The notes beneath the pieces are model-generated. The model did no database searches. It saw nothing but the letters and a program-made list of their open reading frames with translations, and was not told the origin of the DNA. This document shows positions 24,193-31,551 of a DNA stretch of 52,814 nt, piece by piece. A program made the position numbers and the translations under genes. Source of the DNA: Paenibacillus campinasensis (GTDB lineage Bacteria; Bacillota; Bacilli; Paenibacillales; Paenibacillaceae); the NCBI RefSeq assembly GCF_002272015.1, contig NZ_NPBY01000081.1:1-52814 (forward strand), given 5' to 3'. Each line of letters begins with the position of its first letter. The first letter of the stretch is position 1.

Positions 24193-24465
24193 ATGAACAA
24201 AACAGATCTGATCAACAACATTTCCAGCAAAAGCGGATTGACTAAAAAAGACGTTGAAAACGTCCTGAACGGTTTCCTTGGCGAAATCACCGATGCATTG
24301 GCTAATGGCGATAAAGTTCAACTGATCGGTTTCGGAACTTTCGAAACTCGCAAGCGCGCTGGCCGCACGGGCCGCAACCCGCAAACAGGCAAAACGATTG
24401 AAATCCCTGAATCGAACGTTCCTGCGTTCAAAGCGGGCAACAAGCTTAAAGAAGCCGTAAAATAA
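24193..24465 (+). CDS. hup: HU family DNA-binding protein
   Basis: 90 residues from ATG 24193, with GGGAGGA ten bases upstream; an in-frame ATG at 24148 would add a 15-residue hydrophobic extension absent from the family. MNKTDLINNISSKSGLTKKD, the GFGTFETRKRAGRTGRNPQTGK beta-arm and EIPESNVPAFKAGN are classical HU. It compacts and bends DNA as a dimer. In B. subtilis hbs lies elsewhere; here it sits between mazG and rqcP. The stop TAA shares one base with the rqcP start (TAATG), so rqcP translation is probably coupled to this very highly expressed gene. The 157 bases upstream show no clear promoter. Confidence 0.97.
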   Translation: MNKTDLINNISSKSGLTKKDVENVLNGFLGEITDALANGDKVQLIGFGTFETRKRAGRTGRNPQTGKTIEIPESNVPAFKAGNKLKEAVK

Positions 24466-24743
24466 TGCGCGTTGATAAATTCCTGAAAGTATCAAGGTTA
24501 ATCAAGCGGCGTACCGTAGCCAAGGATGTGTCTGATCAGGGTCGGGTGCTGATCAATGGCCGAGAGGCCAAGCCAAGCACCGCGGTCAAGGTGGGCGACG
24601 AGATTACGGTCCAGTTTGGCCAGAAGCTGGTCACCGTCCGGGTGGAGCGTCTAGCAGACAGCACACGCAAGGACGAAGCGGCCAGCCTGTACACCTTGGT
24701 CAAGGAAGAACCGATTGCCAAAGACAACGGATTGGACTGGTAA
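24465..24743 (+). CDS. rqcP: Ribosome quality-control S4-domain protein RqcP (YabO/Hsp15-like)
   Basis: 92 residues. An S4 RNA-binding domain fills the first 60 residues (MRVDKFLKVSRLIKRRTVAKDVSDQG, VLINGREAKPSTAVKVGDEI). B. subtilis YabO, renamed RqcP, works with RqcH on split 50S subunits to add C-terminal alanine tails to stalled nascent chains. It starts at ATG 24465 inside the TAATG junction with hup. The tail (about 70-92) is charged. A terminator follows 26 bases after the stop, so hup-rqcP is a two-gene unit. Confidence 0.94.
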   Translation: MRVDKFLKVSRLIKRRTVAKDVSDQGRVLINGREAKPSTAVKVGDEITVQFGQKLVTVRVERLADSTRKDEAASLYTLVKEEPIAKDNGLDW

Positions 24744-24769
24744 CGGTCCATGTCTATGGCTTCATAAAG

Positions 24770-24800
24770 CGTCCCTTCGCTCGTCGGAGGGGCGTTTTTT
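24770..24800 (+). terminator. Intrinsic terminator after rqcP
   Basis: CGTCCCTTCG (24770-24779) pairs with CGGAGGGGCG (24785-24794, two G-U pairs), then TTTTTT. Confidence 0.88.
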
Positions 24801-24947
24801 GGTATTTGTACACCTTGCCCGGCATGTAGCTCAGGCGGTCTCCGGCCGTCATGCAGCGTAAATCCCGCGCGTGCTGCAGATGACCTGAAGCGAAACCCGC
24901 CAGCGATCCGGCCGGACATGTGTTATAGGTTCAGGTTCTAAAGAAAG

Positions 24948-24983
24948 ACCCCTCCCCATAAGCTATTGATAAAAAGGAGGGGT
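24948..24983 (+). promoter_or_regulatory. Possible ribosome-site-sequestering hairpin before yabP
   Basis: ACCCCTCC (24948-24955) is perfectly complementary to GGAGGGGT (24976-24983), which contains the yabP Shine-Dalgarno sequence; the loop is 20 bases. If the stem formed in the message it would hide the ribosome site. No terminator T run follows. Confidence 0.4.
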
Positions 24984-24990
24984 ACATGCC

Positions 24991-25272
24991 ATGATCGACC
25001 AAGGGAAGAGCAAGCGCCATGACCTGAGGATGCAGAACCGGAAGCTGCTGGACATCACCGGGGTTCAAAACGTGGAGAGCTTTGACAGCGAAGAATTTCT
25101 GCTTCAGACCGAGCTTGGGCATCTCACCATTCGGGGGCAAAATTTACATATTAAAAACCTGAGCCTGGAAGAGGGGCTATTGACGATTGAGGGTTTGGTG
25201 CATTCGCTGATCTATTTGAATCCCGGTTCCCAAACGAAAAACAAAAGCCTCCTGGGCAAGCTGTTTAAATGA
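24991..25272 (+). CDS. yabP: Spore coat-associated protein YabP
   Basis: 93 residues, ATG 24991, AAGGAGG upstream. The sequence (HDLRMQNRKLLDITGVQNVESFDSEEFLLQTELGHLTIRGQNLHIKNLSLEEGLLTIEG) is the YabP family pattern, a small beta-rich protein related to YqfC. In B. subtilis yabP and yabQ are expressed in the mother cell under sigma-E and yabQ is needed for cortex formation; the precise role of YabP is not settled. It overlaps yabQ by four bases (ATGA). No convincing sigma-E promoter could be found in the 247 bases upstream. Confidence 0.93.
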   Translation: MIDQGKSKRHDLRMQNRKLLDITGVQNVESFDSEEFLLQTELGHLTIRGQNLHIKNLSLEEGLLTIEGLVHSLIYLNPGSQTKNKSLLGKLFK

Positions 25273-25838
25273 ACCCGAGTGTACAATGGATCACGCTGCT
25301 CTGGATGCTCTTCTCCGGAGCGGCGATGGGACTGGCCTTCGACAGCTACCGGGAGCTGGCCGGCCAGCTCCGCTTCCCGAGATGGTCACAGCATGCGCTG
25401 GACCTCATCTATTGGATTGCAGCCGCCCTGTTTGTGTTCCGGATGCTCTACGCGACCAATGACGGCCAGCTGCGGTTTTATGTGTTTATCGGTCTGTTTA
25501 TAGGGGTTTGGATCTATTTTTTATTATGGAGTGTTATAACCCGGCGTTTTGTGGTAATGTTAATTCAGGTGACAAAAAGCTTGCTGTCTTTTTTGTCAAG
25601 ACTGCTACGGGTGCTGATATGGAATCCCGTCATCGGCATTCTTAAATTACTGGTAGGGCTGCTTAAGCTGATTTGGAGGTTCGTCCTATCGCTGCTGCGT
25701 CTGATTCTGAGGTGTCTGATGCCTTTTTGGCGCCTCTTCACATGGATGCTGCGCCCGATTACGTCCCGGCTCCGGCTTCCGGCATGGAGCAGGCGATTAA
25801 CGGACAAGGTTATCAAGGCGTGGAAGCGCTGGTTTTAG
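25269..25838 (+). CDS. yabQ: Spore cortex biosynthesis protein YabQ
   Basis: 189 residues. Four to five membrane segments are visible in the first 150 residues (TLLWMLFSGAAMGLAFD, ALDLIYWIAAALFVFRML, FYVFIGLFIGVWIYFLLW, and a long Leu-rich stretch at 95-150), and the tail is basic (RLRLPAWSRRLTDKVIKAWKRW). YabQ is a mother-cell membrane protein needed for cortex peptidoglycan in B. subtilis. It is translated by ATGA coupling with yabP and ends 14 bases before divIC. The membrane topology was judged by eye. Confidence 0.93.
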   Translation: MNPSVQWITLLWMLFSGAAMGLAFDSYRELAGQLRFPRWSQHALDLIYWIAAALFVFRMLYATNDGQLRFYVFIGLFIGVWIYFLLWSVITRRFVVMLIQVTKSLLSFLSRLLRVLIWNPVIGILKLLVGLLKLIWRFVLSLLRLILRCLMPFWRLFTWMLRPITSRLRLPAWSRRLTDKVIKAWKRWF

Positions 25839-25852
25839 GGAGGGAAATGGTC

Positions 25853-26200
25853 ATGGGAAGATTTGCTGACAGTCACAAGCAGGCTCCCCAGCAGAAAACG
25901 ATAAACAAAGGTGCCCGCAGACGGAAACGAATTTACTTGACGATGATGGCACTGTTTTTGGTCTGGGCTGGCTCGACGCTGTTCTCTCTCAATGACCGCA
26001 TCTATAATCAGAACGAGAAGCTGGCGGAGAGGCAAAAGGAGTATACGGCTGTGAACCAGTCGCTGGCGGAGCTCCAGCATGAGGTTGAGCGCCTGGAGGA
26101 TCCGGAATATATCGGCCAGATTGCGCGGAGAAAGTTCGGTTTGTACCTGCCGAATGAGACACCGATCATACAGCCCCAAGATTCGGTTAAAGAACCGTAA
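25853..26200 (+). CDS. divIC: Septum formation initiator DivIC/FtsB
   Basis: 115 residues from ATG 25853; AGGGAGGG ends nine bases before it, while ATG 25847 lies too close. A basic cytoplasmic N-terminus (GARRRKRIY) precedes one membrane segment (about 36-56), then a coiled coil (NQNEKLAERQKEYTAVNQSLAELQHEVERL) and the conserved DPEYIGQIARRKFGLYLPNE. DivIC forms the FtsL-DivIB-DivIC divisome complex that activates septal wall synthesis. As in B. subtilis it follows yabPQ and precedes yabR. Confidence 0.95.
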   Translation: MGRFADSHKQAPQQKTINKGARRRKRIYLTMMALFLVWAGSTLFSLNDRIYNQNEKLAERQKEYTAVNQSLAELQHEVERLEDPEYIGQIARRKFGLYLPNETPIIQPQDSVKEP

Positions 26201-26220
26201 AAAGGCATGACATACGTCTG

Positions 26221-26249
26221 TTGACCTTGTTCAGGCACTATCGTATAAT
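26221..26249 (+). promoter_or_regulatory. Candidate sigma-A promoter of yabR
   Basis: TTGACC (26221-26226) and consensus TATAAT (26244-26249), spacer 17; the leader would be about 60 bases. Confidence 0.75.
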
Positions 26250-26315
26250 CAAATCACCGCAGCGAGATTTTCAATAATCGAACTGTATATTTTTAAGGGA
26301 GGATCATTTTATTCT

Positions 26316-26795
26316 ATGGCAATTGAAGTGGGCACCAAGTTAGAGGGCAAGGTGACAGGCATAACGCATTTTGGAGCTTTTGTGGATCTGTCAGGAGGTG
26401 TCACGGGTCTCGTTCACATCTCGGAAATCGCCGACAATTACGTGAAGGACGTCAACGACCATCTCAAGATTAATGATGTCGTTACCGTTAAGGTGATTAA
26501 TGTCGATAAGGACGGCAAGATCGGTCTTTCGATCAAGCAGGCCGTCGACAAACCGGCTGAAGAGAGCCGCCCACCCCGGGGACCAAGACCGGAACGCAGC
26601 GGCGGAGAACGATTCGGAGGTGGCGGGGGTGGATTCAACCGTGAACGCGGCGGACGCCCGTTTAAGCCCGCAGCCAGCAAGACTTCTTTTGAGGATAAAA
26701 TGTCACGCTTCCTGAAAGATAGTGAAGAACGGATTTCTTCGCTGAAGAAGAATACGGAAGGCAAACGCGGCGGACGCGGAGCCAAACGCATGTAA
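26316..26795 (+). CDS. yabR: S1-domain RNA-binding protein YabR
   Basis: 159 residues. Residues 1-75 form one S1 domain (EVGTKLEGKVTGITHFGAFVDLSGGVTGLVHISEIADNYVKDV, KVINVDKDGKIGLSIKQA), like the C-terminal repeat of polynucleotide phosphorylase. The rest is Arg/Gly/Pro-rich (PPRGPRPERSGGERFGGGGGGFNRERGGR) with a conserved FEDKMSRFLKDSEERISSLKKNTEGKRGGRG end. The family is thought to bind RNA or ribosomes (general stress protein 13 is a paralogue); no defined role. The RG-rich middle is longer than in B. subtilis YabR (128 residues). Own promoter and terminator. Confidence 0.93.
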   Translation: MAIEVGTKLEGKVTGITHFGAFVDLSGGVTGLVHISEIADNYVKDVNDHLKINDVVTVKVINVDKDGKIGLSIKQAVDKPAEESRPPRGPRPERSGGERFGGGGGGFNRERGGRPFKPAASKTSFEDKMSRFLKDSEERISSLKKNTEGKRGGRGAKRM

Positions 26796-26815
26796 TTTCG
26801 ATAAAATATATAACC

Positions 26816-26849
26816 ACCGCAGAGGCGATACGCTTTCTGCGGTTTTTTT
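26816..26849 (+). terminator. Intrinsic terminator after yabR
   Basis: ACCGCAGA (26816-26823) pairs with TCTGCGGT (26836-26843), then TTTTTT. Confidence 0.9.
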
Positions 26850-27139
26850 GTCGCCGCATCCAAGCGTACGACAGGTTCCTACGCAATCTACGGCCATCGG
26901 CAGCCCTGGAAGGGGCGGAGGGATCGTCATTTCGGACGGAAGAACCGACAGCATAAACGAATGACAACGACCCCGACACCAGCGGGCACGGGGATGAGCG
27001 GCATTTTCGCAACCGTTCGCAGAACCGGGCTTTTTTGTCGGAAATTTCTTTGGACGACCTACGGTGTTCTGACAAACTTTCTCAGGATGGGGTTTTATAA
27101 TGGGACCTACCACAAATTCCTGAAGAATGGGGTGCCGTA
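26850..27139 (+). promoter_or_regulatory. spoIIE upstream region with Spo0A-type promoter
   Basis: CTGACA (27069-27074) and consensus TATAAT (27096-27101) are 21 bases apart. The B. subtilis spoIIE promoter is known for exactly this long spacer and for needing phosphorylated Spo0A. A one-mismatch 0A box TGTCGGA lies at 27036-27042, and the -35 itself is embedded in TTCTGACAAA, which resembles overlapping 0A half-sites. No tRNA genes are present, whereas B. subtilis has two here. I see nothing else in 26850-27030 beyond short inverted repeats. Confidence 0.6.
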
Positions 27140-29653
27140 ATGATGGATAGAAGAAATTTGGTGATGTTTCCGGGTACGGAGACGGTAAAAGGGAAGTCTG
27201 GAGCTTGGCGTTCCCGTCTCGTTGAGTGGATCGGGCAGCTGTCTTTTCTGCAGGGCCCCCTCCAGCTGTTTGCAGCCAAGAAGTGGATGCTCCTCTTAAC
27301 CTTTATGGGCTTTTTACTGGGACGAGCCATGATATTAAACGAGCTTTCGCCGTTTGCCGCAGCTTATTTCGCCGTCATCGTGTTCATGCGCAGAGACTAT
27401 ATGATGCCTGTTGGCGCGGCTATCATTGCAGGGAGCATGTTCGCGCCATCCCCCGCATTCTGGATGATTCCGGCGGAGCTGTTGATCTTTTATTTTCTGC
27501 TGCGGGGCCTTGAAACGTATGAACGGGCAGAAATATCCTACGCGCCGTTAATGGTGTTTGTCTCGACTTTCCTGGTGAACCTGTTCTCGGTGCTGATCGG
27601 CCCGTCGATGACCTGGTATGCGATGATGATGCTGACCTTGAATGCCGTGCTCAGTTTTGTTCTGACCCTGGTGTTCATTCAGGCGATTCCGGTGCTGACG
27701 ATGCGCAAGAAATCCTATGCGCTCCGCAATGAAGAGATTCTGTGCCTCATCATTCTGCTGGCGTCGGTGATGACCGGTGCGGTTGGGTGGACCGTACAAG
27801 CCATGTCTGTTGAGCATGTGCTGTCACGCTACCTCATCCTGCTGTTTGCCCTGGTGGGCGGAGCACCGCTTGGTGCATCGGTCGGCGTCATTACCGGATT
27901 GATTCTTAGTCTGGCGAACATTTCGGCGTTTGCCCAGATGAGCCTCCTGGCTTTCTCCGGCATGCTGGCAGGCATGCTCAAGGACGGCAAGAAGGGAGGC
28001 GTATCGCTCGGGATGCTGCTCGGAGCGACGATCCTGTCCATCTACTTCAACAGTCCGGGAGAGGTGATGACATCCACATGGGAGACTTGCGCTGCGATTG
28101 TGCTATTTTTACTGACACCGAAAAGCGTCATTCAGGCGATTGGAAAATATGTACCCGGCACCCAGGATCACACCCGGTCACAGCATGAATATGCCAAGCG
28201 GGTCCGCGATCTGACAGCCGATCGGGTGTCCCAGTTCTCGCAGGTGTTCCGCCAGCTCTCGCAGAGCTTCGGACAGACCTCGGGTGCGCTGCATCCGCAC
28301 GGCAAACGGACGGAGGAGATGAACCACTTTATGAATGCCGTGGCAGAGGGAAGCTGCGCGACCTGCTATAAGTGGAGCAGCTGCTGGGATATGAAATTTT
28401 ATCAAACCTACAAATATATGACGGATATGATGACAGCGATTGAAGAGAATCCGGACATGGAGCCGAAGGATTTGCCGCCGGAGTGGAACCGGTTATGTGT
28501 CAAAAAGGAAGATGTACTGGAGACTCTGAAGCAGCAGTATCATTTATATCAACATGATATGCAGTGGAAACGGCAAATATACGACAGCCGTCACCTTGTG
28601 GCTGAGCAGTTGTCCGGCGTGTCCCAGGTGATGGAGGATCTGGCACGGGAAATCAAGCGCGAGAGTCAGGCGATGCATCTGCAGGAGGAACAGATTCGGG
28701 AGGCGCTTCAGCATTTGGGTCTGTCCATCCAAGGGATCGATATTGTCAGCCTGGACCCTGGCCGGGTCGAGATCGAAATTATCCATGCCTACACCCGCGG
28801 CTATGACGAATGCCGGAAGATTATAGCCCCGCTCCTGTCGGACATTCTCGGTGAGCATATCGCCGTGGTGGAGGAGACGATGACCCACCCTCGGGACGGT
28901 CTGGCGACAGTCCGGTTCGGCTCGGCCAAAACCTATGAGGTCGTCACCGGCGTAGCAGGCGCCGCCAAAGGCGGGGATGTCCTGTCCGGGGACAGCTTCA
29001 GCACGGTGGAGCTTGGGAATGGCACGTTCGCCGTCGCCCTGAGTGACGGCATGGGCAATGGGGAGAGGGCGAGGCTGGAGAGCAGCTCGGCGCTGAGCAT
29101 TCTGGAGCAGCTGCTGCAATCCGGCATGGATGAGAAGCTGGCGATCAAATCGGTGAACTCGATACTGATGTTAAGGTCGCCGGATGAAATATATGCGACG
29201 GTGGATATGGCGTTAATTGATCAATATTCGGCCCGGACGACCTTTATGAAAATTGGCTCAACGCCGAGCTTTATTAAACGGGGCAACGAGGTCATCATGG
29301 TTACGGCGAGCAATTTGCCGATCGGGATTATTCAGGAAATCGAGGTCGATCTGATCTCGCTTCCGCTTCAGGTAGGCGATGTGTTGATCATGATGACCGA
29401 CGGCATCTATGATGCGCCGGGGTATGCCGTGAACAAGGAGCTGTGGATGAAGCGCATGATTCAGGAGATTGACAGCAGTGATCCGCAGGAGATTGCGGAT
29501 TGCCTGCTGGAGAAGGTGATCCGCTATCAGCAGAATCAAATTCATGATGATATGACGGTGGTCGTGGGCCGGGTGGATCATTATCATCCGGAATGGTCCA
29601 ATGTGCGCGTGCCGGGCATGGCCCGCATGGAAAGACCGCGAACGGTAAGTTAG
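27140..29653 (+). CDS. spoIIE: Stage II sporulation protein E, SpoIIAA phosphatase
   Basis: 837 residues (B. subtilis 827). About ten membrane segments lie between residues 50 and 330, a linker/dimerisation region at 330-590 includes EGSCATCYKWSSCW, and a PP2C phosphatase domain ends the protein (GDSFSTVELGNGTFAVALSDGMGNGERA, LPIGIIQ, LIMMTDGIYDAPG, DDMTVVVGR). SpoIIE dephosphorylates the anti-anti-sigma factor SpoIIAA in the forespore, releasing sigma-F, and also binds FtsZ at the polar septum. Metal-binding aspartates in GDSF, SDGMGNG, MTDG and DDMT are intact. ATG 27140 or the next ATG; GGGGTG is the ribosome site. The upstream promoter has the 21-base spacer typical of Spo0A control. Confidence 0.97.
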   Translation: MMDRRNLVMFPGTETVKGKSGAWRSRLVEWIGQLSFLQGPLQLFAAKKWMLLLTFMGFLLGRAMILNELSPFAAAYFAVIVFMRRDYMMPVGAAIIAGSMFAPSPAFWMIPAELLIFYFLLRGLETYERAEISYAPLMVFVSTFLVNLFSVLIGPSMTWYAMMMLTLNAVLSFVLTLVFIQAIPVLTMRKKSYALRNEEILCLIILLASVMTGAVGWTVQAMSVEHVLSRYLILLFALVGGAPLGASVGVITGLILSLANISAFAQMSLLAFSGMLAGMLKDGKKGGVSLGMLLGATILSIYFNSPGEVMTSTWETCAAIVLFLLTPKSVIQAIGKYVPGTQDHTRSQHEYAKRVRDLTADRVSQFSQVFRQLSQSFGQTSGALHPHGKRTEEMNHFMNAVAEGSCATCYKWSSCWDMKFYQTYKYMTDMMTAIEENPDMEPKDLPPEWNRLCVKKEDVLETLKQQYHLYQHDMQWKRQIYDSRHLVAEQLSGVSQVMEDLAREIKRESQAMHLQEEQIREALQHLGLSIQGIDIVSLDPGRVEIEIIHAYTRGYDECRKIIAPLLSDILGEHIAVVEETMTHPRDGLATVRFGSAKTYEVVTGVAGAAKGGDVLSGDSFSTVELGNGTFAVALSDGMGNGERARLESSSALSILEQLLQSGMDEKLAIKSVNSILMLRSPDEIYATVDMALIDQYSARTTFMKIGSTPSFIKRGNEVIMVTASNLPIGIIQEIEVDLISLPLQVGDVLIMMTDGIYDAPGYAVNKELWMKRMIQEIDSSDPQEIADCLLEKVIRYQQNQIHDDMTVVVGRVDHYHPEWSNVRVPGMARMERPRTVS

Positions 29654-29746
29654 CGAGGGCCGGGGTGCCCATTGCCCGGGAAATGCTGTTTCCCGCAGAT
29701 CAGAAGCACGGCGTCTGCCCGTCTATTCTTTCAATTCTTCGTTTGA

Positions 29747-29776
29747 AGTCTCTCAAATATGGAAATGATAGAGACT
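29747..29776. repeat. Inverted repeat upstream of yabS
   Basis: AGTCTCT (29747-29753) and AGAGACT (29770-29776) are perfect inverted copies separated by 16 bases, with no T run. It lies in the only gap between spoIIE and yabS and could be an operator or a weak hairpin in the message. Confidence 0.3.
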
Positions 29777-29821
29777 ATAAGACAGGGTTGATGTCTAAGA
29801 AGAGTCGGGAGGCGACGAAGG

Positions 29822-30562
29822 ATGAAACAAATTTTGCTCATTACGGACGGTTGCTCCAATGTAGGGGAAAGCCCGGTTATGGCGGCGGCGCATGCGCTGG
29901 CAGAGGGCATTGTTGTGAATGTGGTCGGCGTTCTGGACTATGGCACCATCGGGGAGCTTGGCGCGTTTGAAATTCAGGAGATTGCCAAAGCGGGAGGCGG
30001 ACTGCACCGGATCGTAGGCACACCGCAGCTGGCCCAGACGATGCAGATGATGACAAGAAAAACGGTGGTTCAAACGATCCAGCAGGCGGTAAATAAGGAG
30101 ATACAGCATATTTTGGGAGGAGGTTCGCTCGAGGAGCTTCCGCCGGACAAGCGGTCGCAGGTTGTGGAAGTGGTCGATGAGCTGGCCGAGACCTCATCGC
30201 TGGAGGTAGCGCTGCTCATTGACGCCAGTGCAAGCATGAAGCCGAAGCTCGCTGCCGTGGAGGAGGCGATCCGTGACCTGATGCTCAGCCTGAAAGCGCG
30301 GGCCGGAGCCAGCCGTCTTGCGGTCTTCCACTTCCCGGGAAGAGGAAGCGAGGAGGAGGTTGTGCTGGATGTGAACTGGACCTCGGATCTGGACGGGGTG
30401 CGGAGCATGTTCGGCCGCCTCCAGATGAAGGGAGCTACGCCGACGGGTCCGGCATTGTTAAAGGTGATTGAATTTTTCCAATATGGTACACTAGGAAATA
30501 ATCAATCATGGAAGGGTCACACCGGCCAAGAGGAAGGGATGCTTGGTGACTACGTTGTCTAA
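29822..30562 (+). CDS. yabS: von Willebrand factor A domain protein YabS
   Basis: 246 residues, ATG 29822 with GGGAGG and GAAGG upstream. Two VWA-like halves are visible: an N-terminal strand QILLITDGCSNVGESPV and a second region VALLIDASASMKPKLAAVEEAIRDLM, where DASAS is the metal-ion-dependent adhesion motif. B. subtilis yabS sits at the same place between spoIIE and yabT; its function is unknown. The stop overlaps yabT by 17 bases, which suggests the two products act together. A link to the DNA-activated kinase YabT is inference only. Confidence 0.88.
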   Translation: MKQILLITDGCSNVGESPVMAAAHALAEGIVVNVVGVLDYGTIGELGAFEIQEIAKAGGGLHRIVGTPQLAQTMQMMTRKTVVQTIQQAVNKEIQHILGGGSLEELPPDKRSQVVEVVDELAETSSLEVALLIDASASMKPKLAAVEEAIRDLMLSLKARAGASRLAVFHFPGRGSEEEVVLDVNWTSDLDGVRSMFGRLQMKGATPTGPALLKVIEFFQYGTLGNNQSWKGHTGQEEGMLGDYVV

Positions 30563-31463
30563 TGCGGGATATCCGCCCGGCACCGTTATTACAGGGAAGT
30601 GGCGGAAGAGCAGGTACATCGTGGAGCGTACGCTCGGCAAAGGGGCAAACGGACGAGTATACCTGGTCCATCGGGCCGGAGTCCGGCAGCGATATGCATT
30701 GAAGGTCGGCTATGATGCGCTGGATCTGCAGTCGGAGATTAATGTGCTGAGCGCGCTGAAGGAGCAGATGCACAACGCTTATCTAGTGGAGGCGGATGAC
30801 CATCAGGACAGCAGCGGAGATGTTCCTTTCTATGTGATGCGATACATCGAAGGAGACCCGCTGCATCGATTCATCGGACGGCGGGGCAAGGAATGGCTCG
30901 GCCTCGTGGGGCTTAACCTGCTCGAGAAGCTGTCGCTCCTGCATGCATCCGGCTACGTCTTCGGCGATTTGAAGCCGGATAATGTCATGGTCTCTCCCTA
31001 TGGCAAGGTGGAGCTGATCGATTACGGCGGGGTCAGCTCGATTGGACGAAGCGTCAAGCAATTTACGGAATGGTATGACAGAGGGTACTGGAATGCCGGA
31101 AGCCGGACCGGGGATATCTCCTATGATCTGTTCTCGTTTGCCGTGATGTGCATACAAGTGCTGGATGAGAAAGCGCTCAGAGAAGCGTCTCGCCAGCTCC
31201 CCCAGACGCGCAGCATGACCGATCTTGTGATGCTCGTGCGAAGAAACCCGGCGTTCAAGCCATATGCCGCATGGCTGAACAAGGCGCTGGCCGGGGAGTT
31301 CGCGGATTCACGGGAAGCGTTGAACCAATGGAGAGGCAGCATCCGGGGGCCGTCCGCAGGCAGAGCCCGCAGCAGGCAGCAGGATACCCCGCGCTGGCTC
31401 CGAAATGCGTTCGCGCTATCGTTATTTATTTTGGCGTGCACGATATTTTTTCTGTTTCGTTAG
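30546..31463 (+). CDS. yabT: Serine/threonine protein kinase YabT
   Basis: 305 residues from GTG 30546 (AGGAAGGG seven bases upstream; TTG 30543 is closer). A Hanks-type kinase domain is followed by a C-terminal membrane segment (LFILACTIFFLFR). The Gly loop GKGANGRVY and the Lys in YALKVG are intact. The catalytic loop reads FGDLKPDN, so Asp and Asn are kept but HRD is FGD, and DFG is DYG. B. subtilis YabT has the same features; it is activated by binding DNA and phosphorylates RecA in the forespore. No extracellular sensor domain is present. It is translationally coupled to yabS. Confidence 0.92.
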   Translation: MTTLSNAGYPPGTVITGKWRKSRYIVERTLGKGANGRVYLVHRAGVRQRYALKVGYDALDLQSEINVLSALKEQMHNAYLVEADDHQDSSGDVPFYVMRYIEGDPLHRFIGRRGKEWLGLVGLNLLEKLSLLHASGYVFGDLKPDNVMVSPYGKVELIDYGGVSSIGRSVKQFTEWYDRGYWNAGSRTGDISYDLFSFAVMCIQVLDEKALREASRQLPQTRSMTDLVMLVRRNPAFKPYAAWLNKALAGEFADSREALNQWRGSIRGPSAGRARSRQQDTPRWLRNAFALSLFILACTIFFLFR

Positions 31464-31551
31464 CCGCGCATCTTTCGGTAGGCGAAACATGACAGAAAGC
31501 CAGCCGTCTTGTGCGCCGGGCGCGCCTTCGGGTTAGCAAAGGGGATTGTTC

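Noticed and set aside
26850..27139. tRNA genes between yabR and spoIIE, as in B. subtilis
   Set aside because: No cloverleaf, TTCGA loop or CCA-like acceptor could be found in this stretch.
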